Source of the DNA: Marisa cornuarietis
Taxonomy: Eukaryota; Mollusca; Gastropoda; Architaenioglossa; Ampullariidae
Reading direction: 5' to 3'
Length of the DNA stretch: 64,000 bases
Assembly: GCA_004794655.1 (NCBI GenBank)
Contig: SMMW01000145.1
Coordinates: 564,501-628,500 of the forward strand
The position numbers were made by a program, and so were the translations under genes. This document shows, in pieces, positions 55,388-64,000 of the stretch (positions are counted from its first letter, which is position 1; the number at the start of each line of letters is the position of its first letter). Below the pieces are notes generated by a model. That model was not told the DNA's origin, did not search any database, and was given only the letters and a program-made list of their open reading frames with translations.

Positions 55388-57220
55388 ATTGGGACTGGGT
55401 TTCAAGGGAACGGTTTTGTTTTTTTGCACTAGACGCTGGTTGGTTGGAAGGGTTTCGCTCTGTGAAGGCTCGTTAACAGAACAGTTGAACAGACGATGGT
55501 GGAGATGTGATTCTGCTTTGTGGGGAGAAGGGGGATGGGACTGTTGAGAGCAGAGTGCTGCAGACTTGTTGTGAGGGATTGTGTTTGGCGTGCACCAGTG
55601 TTAACACTGGGTTGCTGACAGGGTTGTTCAGCGTCGTGTGCTAATTGCACAGCACCAGTGACTCATTTTGTTGTTGAGAGTCGTCGGCGGAGGAGTTTTT
55701 ATACAGACATTTGCCTGCCCCGTTCAAAAGCGCAGGGCGTCTGCGTGCTTTTGAATTTAACTTGCAGCGGATATTTCGCTCACTTTTATTACAATTTGTT
55801 ATGTTCTGTATTAACGATGAACAGAGCTGGCTGCTCAGTATTCGGTTGGAAGCAGTGCGTGGACCCGCTGCATTGGAGTGAACTACATACGGGCTTTTTT
55901 CCCTGTGCTACGTGAGAGAGGACTGGGGGGGGGGACCTGAGCGCGGGAGAGGGGGGTAAATTGAGGGATAGGGGTGAGCGGAAGAAATGAATTACTTCCG
56001 TAGAGAAAACGGATGTGTTTTGCGAGTTGCCTGTGGATTGCTGTATCTTTCTTACCACTCCCCCATTCGTCTAGTTTGGTCCCCGTTGCGCCCAAGTTTT
56101 TCCTAAGCTGCTTCACATCTTTGCCGCCTGCGCCGCCCTGGGTTTTCTGTTTCTCTGTTTCATAGCTTGCGTGTTAAAAATGCTAGCTGAAGTTAGCCGT
56201 TCGCACACAGTTGGGCTTGCCCTGCTTTTTTTTTCAAGATGTTAGATTATTTCTTGTTTGTGTATAATTTGCATCGCTTTTTTGTGCTGCTGACGTGGAA
56301 AACGTTTTTCGAAGACGGCGCCATAATGTGTGCGTTCCGATATCGTCCAACCGCAGGACACAAATTATTACATTACAATTTGGGGGAAAATAATGGTATC
56401 CGTAAGAATGGTACATCATTTATTCCTTCTTGACACACGATTATTCTTACACTTGTTGATAACATTTCTCAACGCCTGTCTACCGTGTGGTGAAGTGGAA
56501 CGCCAACATTCCAGATAAAGGTGGATTTCTCCCCCTCCCTCCCCCCCCCCACCACGAGCATACATCTTCCCTGGTTGTAGTGGAGCGCTGATCAGACTGC
56601 AGCAGAGTTGGTTGGATCAGAAATGGTGTTCAGCCAGCATGTAACCTTTGTCGATTCACACAGTTTTCACGCGCGGGGAGTCGAGTTGTTAAAGTGTTTC
56701 GCCGGGACCAGTACCTGTAAGAGAAGTCCCGGGTAGATGTGGGTAAAGGGGTATAATCCCTCACATCAGTTGTGGAATGTAGCTTACATTTGCTACACGG
56801 GCGAATCAGTTTTTCTCGCGAGAATGTTTTTTCTTTACAGTCCATGCAGACGTGAGACTCCATAAACTGACAACGAACTTTCACGGTAGGTTGGTTTGGT
56901 ATGTGATATGGTCGGTTTGGTCTGGGCCTTTCTGGCATTGTGGTTATCCGCTGTACTTTGTTTCATTGTCTCACGAGCCTCTAGTAGTATGCATCTCTTC
57001 CGGTGGTGATCGCTGTCTTACCGGAATATTTTTATTTTCATGCGCCCTTTCTTAAAGTGCAAAGAGAAACCTTGCTTGCTGTGAAATTCTTTTCTTTTCT
57101 TTCACTTCGCTGATAAGTCCGTGCATCACCGAAACCGGAATTTAATATGGCGTCGTTGAGATGCGCTTACTTGGAACTATTCCATAATTGTAAATAAAAA
57201 TAAAAGCAAATTGTACTCTG
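55388..57220 (+). other. CBX 3' UTR with poly(A) signal
   Basis: After the TGA at 55385-55387 no coding sequence is recognised. The first canonical signal in a good setting is AATAAA at 57193-57198, followed by AAA-rich then T/GT-rich DNA, implying cleavage near 57215. A second AATAAA at 57732-57737 is an alternative. Confidence 0.55.
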
Positions 57221-57940
57221 CTTTCCTGCTCACAAAGTATCGTTGTGTCTACCCCCCACCCCGCCTGTCTTTTTGGTTCTTGGGTTTTCTGTTTATTTGT
57301 TTGTTTGTGCTAGCGAATTAGGTGAGTTATGTATTGGTTTGTTGACAAGGCTTTTTGCATCTGCACAGAACAAAATGACTGATGTTTATTTATGTGATCC
57401 AGAAATTGTTTGCTGGTTTTAAAAAAATCATATTGAAAGCTTTACTAATCTAATTTCTTCTTTTATTGCATTTCATGAAGCTAGTTTTAGGTTTTATTCT
57501 TCCTTGTTTTTTCCCCTACCACCACTAATATATACTAATATTTTGTGTATATTCTTGATGTCTGACCCACTTTTAAGCTCCAGGCTTTACTTCCCAGTAA
57601 GCAGTGGGTTGATGTATGATTGAATGTTTGAAGTATATGACAATGAGATTTGTGACCTGCCTGATGCTGACTGAACACAGTGGATACCCGGCTGCTCGCC
57701 AAAGAAATTAAAAGTTGTTATAAGAATGAATAATAAAATTCGGAATAGTCAAAACTTCTTTATCATTTATGCTTGCTTGCTCAACAGGGATGCAAGAATG
57801 TTATGTGTTTTGGTGGGATGATGGAGGGCTGCCGGATTTGTTTCTTTCATCTTGAGTGTAAATGTCAGGTGTACACAATGAGGACGTCGCCAGTAGATGA
57901 TTCATGGCGAGTAATAAGTCACACAGAGAGTCTCAAACAT
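57221..57940. other. Intergenic space between convergent genes
   Basis: AT-rich DNA between the plus-strand CBX 3' end and the minus-strand CBM14 gene 3' end. No gene recognised. Confidence 0.5.
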
Positions 57941-57944
57941 ACAC

Positions 57945-58273
57945 AATAAGGAGACACAAAGTTTAATAATACAAAGTGTTACATTCTGGTTAACCAATGA
58001 TACTTTCCATCAGGAGACGACTCGAGTGATATAAGAGCGCAAGTAGAATGTGGGACGTGGAGCCCATGACTTGCGGGACAGATGTCATATCTACAATGAA
58101 TGCAAGGACTGGAAGGCATGACAAGTTTCTGTTCATCATGTGACCGCCACCAGCCAATGAATAATGGATGCTATTAATTAATACCTGCAAACAGTTACAT
58201 GGTCTTCATGGGCAGTTCATGAAAGCAGTATAAACAAACGTTGGAGGTTCCGTATTCAAGAAGTTTCCTGTTA
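57945..58273 (-). other. 3' UTR of the CBM14 gene with ATTAAA signal
   Basis: Minus-strand continuation after the TGA at 58276-58274. ATTAAA on the minus strand (plus 57962-57967) lies about 310 nt downstream and is followed by a T/GT-rich stretch, a plausible polyadenylation site. Confidence 0.5.
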
Positions 58274-61200
58274 TCAGCCCGGTCTAACGCAGGAGTTGTA
58301 GGTCGTAAGGTCACAAACGGAGTAGATGGTGTTGAAGGCGGTTCCCGGGGGACAGGAAAATCGCCACTTCCGCCCTGAGTCCAAGAGGCATACCCAGAAG
58401 ACAGTGCAGTCAAAGCGATCTTGGAACATTCCTCGACTTCTTGGGCAGTCTGGATCCGAGGCTACAGCGATAAAAACAACAAATTGTGCGAAATGTAATT
58501 GGTGGAACTGTCGGGAAATTATAGTAGCAATGGCAACCAGAAACAGTCTGAAATACTACGTACGATACGACTATTATACGATTGTACTAACAGCAGTGAA
58601 AACTGTTATCTACCAGGTACACTTAACCAAGTACATACAAGAATATAACATCGCTGAAATAAATGGAATAAGAGACGCGTGACCAGTTATAACCTGTTCA
58701 TTAGCGAACTCTTTTTGCCCACATGCGCCGATAGTCTAAACAAATCACCGCCGGGCTACCGGCTACACCCCGTATATTCGCTCACTTTCCAGGTCAAGTC
58801 TACTTCACCTCTGTGTCATATCCGTGGAAAAAAAAATTTTTTTCTTAATGAGCTTGCCTTCTTAACTCTTCCCCCTCCTACTTTCTGATGTAAAGCCATC
58901 CGCACCACTACGTAATTTAACTCTGTGATCCACACTGTGTGGAAGCGAGACTGTGGACTTCCGGTTCTGACACACGTCGTGTACTCGAGTGACGTCACAG
59001 CCTCTGTCTGAGACGAGGGTAAGTGGCGGAGAGGGTAGAGGACGTTGTGTGGCATTGGCAGGCGTCAGTAACTACGATTTAACCTCATGTCAGGATACAA
59101 TAACCAAGTTTTCTCTTCTTGTTTGTTTACAATACTCATTGTATTAATCTGTTGTTGTGCTTCAGGAGTTTCAGGTTATGTCCCTCAGGTGAGAGCGCGC
59201 TCCACACCTGGTAGGTTGTGACCACTTAAAGTTTAAAACCACAGTTGTGATATATGCTGGAGTAGTACAAAATCCACAACAATGAAAAATATATCACGTG
59301 TATTATCTAGAAAAATAATCTTATAAATAATTGTTAAAATTGATTTTTGCAGCTAGGATTTCGTTTCGTTTTTCTGGACGAGTCTTAGCGCTGCTAAAGA
59401 AAATCGGATCCATTCACGGGAACGTCTCGTAAAAAAAAAATCGCTTTTTCTTTACGTTGACGCACGTGAGAAGAAACACATCAGGGGTTTGCTCCACGGG
59501 CCGACGCGGTCATTTGTAGAAACGGGAAATTCTCGGCTATCTTCAGACTGTCAACCCAGACCATAACTGTGTGATTTTCCCCACTTTCCAACAGACTTTT
59601 CCAACAGATGTCCACTAGACTCTCAGGAAGAACACAAGTCAGTTCTGGAGACACAAGCTTTATTTACAAAATGACGACTGTCACTGAAGACGACCTTGTG
59701 ATATAATGGACAACAACAATGAGGGATGTGATGATGTGTGAAGGATAAAAAGAGTCAAAAAAGGTAACAAATCGTGGTCACAAGGAATCTCAATCCAACT
59801 AAGAACCCTTCCTGATTGGTGTTGAAGATTTTGTCATTTACTTTCATTTTCAGGTTTTCAGAATACCAAAGAATTCAAATTAATTAATTTAGTTATTTTC
59901 GTAACCTGTTATGTCAGATATAAGTTGTGACAATCTCTAAGCCAGACAAGGCAGCTAAAATAGCTCATGACCGCCGTCAAATTTGCCGATTGAGAACTGA
60001 TTACAAGGGAAGCCCTCACCGCACTCTTATTGATACAATAATTAAAACAAGTTCAAAGTTATCTTTCTGTTATCACCGAGATTATTCATCTCCCAGACCA
60101 GTAGTTAAGACTTCTGGAGTGCATCATTGCCCCATTTCTAAAGTTGTCCTACCACGCAAAACGTTGGCGACAAAGGGAAGAAGCCAAACAAATAATTTCA
60201 CAAGCACGAAGCTGGTTTGCCCAAGAAGACTTGAGGCATTATGTTATCTAATAAAGATTACTGGCCATCTTTCTGAACACAATCACATCAACTTCTTGTG
60301 GCTGTTTTCCTTCATGTGCTTATCAGTTGCAAAGAAAAGTAAAAATTATATTGCTTATTAAATGTTTATGCTTGTTGTGATCAATTTTATTTAAAAGCTT
60401 ATTTTCTTAACTTTTAAAAATAGAAATAAGGAAAGTAAGTATGAAAAAGTTTACGGTGCGGGTCAGCAAAATCAATTTTTCTGTAGCATATTTAGAACCA
60501 ATACAAAGAATTACTGTGATTAGCCTATGTAAAGGAAATAAACAAACTTCTTATTTAAAAGATATGCACCTGGGTTAAATAACGTGTAAAAAAAATGTCC
60601 AGCGGCTTATTAAGGATTTTTTAAAAGCATTATAGTTATTTCGAAAGAAACAAATAATTTTTTTTATAACAATGACCAGGAACTTCCGAGGTATTTCAAA
60701 ACGTTTTGAAATTTCCACTGACTTGTAAGATATTTTAAACGAGCTTTCTTGACACTTTCTGCAACGCACTTAACAAAGTTTTTTAAAATGTCGGTTTCCT
60801 CCCGTTATTTTCTTACCCAATAGGAAAATAAGCGCAGTTTCCTGGTGATAAGTAGTTAAGCCTCTATGGTTGAAGATAAGTAAGCAATGCACACCTCTGG
60901 AGGTTGAACGTGCAGGACAACCTGGGGACAATTCTGGTTGCTCTGGTTTGTCATACAAATGCGCACGCAACTAACGCAAAAATTAGCTTGACCCCTCTGT
61001 GTATTAATTAGCCTGTAAACTAATGTTATTTCGCTTATTTATCTTTCACTAAGATTATTTTTCTTTTATAGACCATGGTTATGAGTATCAAAACGGTCTG
61101 CCTCTTGACCCGTGCCTTAACCCTGAAACCGGAAGCCAGTCGTGCAGTCCACATAAGAAGGAAAGTCGCAGACGAGAGTTCTTTGGTTGAATGAGGTTCC

Positions 61201-61310
61201 GGGAGGACAAGTGAAGCGCCATCTGAGGGGCAGGTAGCAGAACCAGAAGGCGCTGCAGTCTTGCAGATCCCGATACAAACCGCTTCGAGAAGGACACTGG
61301 GCATCACCGG
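58274..61310 (-). CDS. Chitin-binding (CBM14/peritrophin-A) protein, last two exons: 61310-61122 and 58461-58274
   Basis: Exon 61310-61122 starts after a minus-strand acceptor (GATTGATTGCAG) with CC in phase 1. It encodes 62 residues with the six-Cys CBM14 pattern: QCPSRSGLYRDLQDCSAFWF, then RFTCPPGTSFN, LVCD, YVDC. It ends with G|GTTAAG, phase 1, so the exon is symmetric. Exon 58461-58274 starts after TTTTTATCGCTGTAG, again with CC in phase 1. It encodes a second domain (DCPRSRGMFQDRFDCTVFWV, RFSCPPGTAFN, SVCD, NSC) and stops with VRPG. CBM14 domains bind chitin, usually in secreted peritrophic, cuticle or shell-matrix proteins. Two domains with the C-terminus immediately after the last are typical of these. 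The signal peptide and 5' exons must lie above 61.3 kb and are not recognised. If the first donor is not used, exon 1 would end at a TAA at 61117. Confidence 0.82.
58462..61121 (-). other. Intron between the two CBM14 exons
   Basis: Phase-1 intron of about 2.66 kb. It contains a CRE-like TGACGTCA at 58990-58997 and a plus-strand 144-codon frame at 59927-60361 without known motifs. No further CBM14 exon is seen. Confidence 0.6.
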
Positions 61311-61363
61311 CTGCAATCAATCAATCAATCAATCAATCAATCAGTCAGTCAGTCAGTCAGTCA
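61311..61363. repeat. (CAAT)n(CAGT)n microsatellite at a splice acceptor
   Basis: A tetranucleotide tract, AATC then AGTC units, directly abuts the minus-strand acceptor of the CBM14 exon. The acceptor tract is therefore made of GATT repeats rather than a pyrimidine run. Confidence 0.9.
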
Positions 61364-63533
61364 AGTTGTCAGAAAAGTTTGCTAGCCTGTGTTGAAAGGT
61401 GCAGGCAGTAATCTCACCAAAGACAACTCAAGCTCTCGCTGACGGGAAGGTCCTTGTAATGAGTTAGGTGGGGGGGGGGTCTTGTATTGTTTCGTGTGTG
61501 ACTGGTGTCTTGTGTTTGACGTCTTGTGTGCGTCATTTGTCGTCGTCATTTTGGGAAAAGAATGACGTAAAAAGAAGAAGAAAGACGACGGTGTTATGGC
61601 CAGATAGAAAAGAGATAGCAGCGAGTTCTTCATCTTCCATAAATCAACGAGAAATCTCTTCACCTTCATCCCCACCTACTGGGGCTCGTCGAGCGTGGTG
61701 TATGTGTGTAATATGCGTCGTGCGTATGCAAGGTAAGTGTATGTGCGTCTTGTTGTACTAATATTTAATTTTGTCGCCCATCTTGTCAGTCACATCCGTT
61801 CAGTTAAGAAACATTCTAGAATTTACTGATACTAAAGTGAGGTTAAAGTCAAACTAAAGGCGCTCCATTTCCACAATATTTGTCGTCTTGCTTGTAAAGA
61901 TTTAGCCTGTGTTTATATCACCGTATTACAGCTGTAAACGTGGCATTTATTGGGCTGGGACTCCCTCACTTCTTACAAATTACAAATGAGTATTGCCTGT
62001 TTATCTGAGTGCGTTTGCCCGTTCAGGAGTCTAGCTGTCTGTTGAATGTTTATGTGAGTGTGTTTACTTGCCCGCCATCACAGCTATACATGAATATCTT
62101 GTCTACATGTCCTGCTTCTACATGTCCTAGCTCTCCCAGTCATTTCCCTAGCAAGTTCATCGTGTTCACTGTTGAATCCTCAGCCAGCTTTTTCAGAATT
62201 TTCCTCATTTTACATTCAAGACTTACATGACAGTCAGCTATCTTTAGTTTCGTAATAACATGGGTTACAACTACTACACACTGCAAGATGTTGTGACTAT
62301 TCACAAGTGTCGGGAAATTGTTTCTAATGTGGAAATATGTCCGGTCACATTGTACATCATGTCTAGCCTTGTTATCACATTTGTCTGCACTGCACTATAT
62401 GCTTTGCTCTTCATTATTTGTAGTGCGCATCATTAACTTATTTTATTTATTTGTTTATGTGTTTCTCTATTTTATTGTTATTATTGATGTGAATATTTTT
62501 GCACAAGACTTTGGGTGCCTACGTGGACTCGTGGGTTTAAATCGTCACACATTAATGATCTAAAGTAATATGATCAGATATATGAGCAGAGTACAGATAT
62601 ACTAGTACATTTAGAGTTGCCAAATATACTATACATTCAGTTCAAGCGGTAACACACATGGTAGATTCTAAGGCTAACTAAAGCTTTCACTTGCTGTTGC
62701 CTAAAGCTATAAAGCTCTAAACATGAAGTTATATATGTTTATATATTTCTGGCGGCAATTGCCTTGTGTAGTAGGTATTCTAGTCAAATTTTTCACATTT
62801 TAGTTTTATGGCTTTGTACATGAGGCTATATTATAAAACTGATTTTTTACATGCGAACAGGTATGACAGACTTGACAACAGATGCACAGACAGTGAAAAA
62901 AATAGTCAATTGCTTACCAGTAGTCCATGGACATCGACGTTGACAAAATGCATGGCACGCACACTGAGCGAACCAGGCGAAGGCATTTCGGCTGCTAAAT
63001 AATAATTATCTCTGGCATTCAAGCTGTTAGATAATTAATACCTGGGACACATGCTGTTAGACAAACTCTTCGACATTCTTGATGTTAGTAAGCGCACACC
63101 GTGTCGGTCACAGCCGTTACATTGTACTGCCACAAAGGATAGCCCAGGCATTTTATATCACAAGCGACCTCCACACCGATATTGGATATATGATACAGTG
63201 GATATCACGCATATCCTAATGTCACTAGCTTTTGCACGCGTCTGCTTTGTCTGGCCATACTAAACAACTGTGCATTATGATGTATATAATAATACATTAC
63301 GAGTATTCATGGTGTAAACGCATGATTAAAGGAAGTAATACAAACGATCATGAGTACTTAGTAATCTAGAATGACTGTTAAAAAAATTTTTAATAACTGT
63401 GGTAAAAAAAATCCACTGAGCATAAAATAAAACTGACATCAATAAATGATAGAGGATGTTGAGACATGATACAGAGGAATGAGCCAATGTAACTCTACAC
63501 AACAGCCTTCGGCAAAACCGTTAGACTTTGCCG
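61364..63533. other. No gene recognised; should hold 5' part or intron of the CBM14 gene
   Basis: No additional CBM14 domain or signal-peptide exon was identified on the minus strand. Several open frames at 61.4-63.3 kb have no motifs. Confidence 0.4.
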
Positions 63534-63874
63534 TGTCACTATTGCACTAACATGAGTCACTATAGCGCAGCATGAAACTATAGCACCAACACGAGCCACT
63601 ATAGCGTTAACATGAGTCACTTTGGCGCTAACACGAGCCACTATTAGCGCTAACATGGGTCACTATAGCACTAACATGAGTCATTTTAGCGCCAACACGA
63701 GCCACTATAGCGCTAACACGAGCCACTATAGCAGCAACATGAGTCATTTTAGCGCTAACACGAGCCACTATAGCACCAACACGAGCCACTATAGCGCTAA
63801 CACGAGCCACTATAGCAGCAACATGAGTCATTTTAGCGCTAACACGAGCCACTATTAGCGCTAACATGAGTCAC
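63534..63874. repeat. Minisatellite array M, ~21 bp unit
   Basis: About 16 copies of CACTATAGCGCTAACACGAGC and relatives (CATTTTAGCGCTAACACGAG, CACTATAGCAGCAACATGAG). The unit contains the palindrome TAGCGCTA. A length divisible by three gives spurious ORFs on both strands. Confidence 0.95.
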
Positions 63875-64000
63875 GTGAACAGTCTTCGTTTCCTGTGAGT
63901 TTCCTGTACCTGAAATCAGTTTCCGTCTCTATGGTTACTTTTCCAACATCAAACTGTTGGAGGGAGGAGGACACGTCAGACCACTAGAGCGAGGTCACTG

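Noticed and set aside
59927..60361. 144-codon plus ORF inside the CBM14 intron
   Set aside because: Basic composition is suggestive, but no motif, start context or splice support was found. It may be a transposon relic, which I cannot support.

Overview
The window is eukaryotic and almost certainly from a marine invertebrate, most likely a mollusc and plausibly a gastropod. Genes are split by GT-AG introns. There are metazoan domain families (Polycomb chromobox, FLYWCH zinc finger, CBM14 chitin-binding), Pol III tRNA genes, tRNA-derived SINEs, LINE 3' ends with trinucleotide tails, hAT-type MITEs and very abundant minisatellites. The mollusc assignment is an inference from repeat style and gene content, not a direct reading.

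Layout. Positions 1-27 kb are dominated by eight unrelated tandem arrays (unit 23-38 bp) that together fill about 13 kb. The largest is a 5.1 kb array at 9.8-14.9 kb. A decayed THAP-domain fragment lies at 8.9 kb. A GC-rich, CRE-containing segment at 27.3-27.9 kb carries the first coding exon of an unrecognised minus-strand gene, whose remaining exons must lie to the left, so at least one array (26.5-27.0 kb) falls in its first intron. Positions 28-41 kb are intergenic: four alanine tRNA genes (one CGC on plus, three UGC on minus), several LINE 3' fragments, two hAT-like MITEs, SINEs and a 45 bp insertion with a 13 bp target-site duplication.

Positions 42-61.3 kb hold the protein genes. A FLYWCH-domain gene (plus, 42.0-47.3 kb) has its zinc finger split over two exons and then a basic, Ser/Thr-rich tail encoded by a tandemly duplicated phase-0 exon. 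A Polycomb-class CBX gene (plus, 48.75-57.2 kb) is complete: chromodomain in three exons, an AT-hook-rich last exon and a C-terminal Pc box. Tail-to-tail with it is the 3' end of a minus-strand gene with two paralogous CBM14 (peritrophin-A) exons at 58.3-58.5 and 61.1-61.3 kb. Its 5' exons are not recognised and should lie to the right. A 21 bp minisatellite closes the window.

The genes do not form an operon or evident pathway. FLYWCH and CBX proteins are both nuclear and their genes are adjacent and co-oriented, but a functional link is only a guess. No CRISPR, bacterial operon or clearly new enzymatic system was found. The most unusual items are the exon duplication in the FLYWCH gene, the single-base anticodon difference between tRNA-Ala isoacceptors, and the concentration of distinct minisatellite families. 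Most open reading frames longer than 60 codons elsewhere are products of tandem repeats whose unit lacks stop codons.
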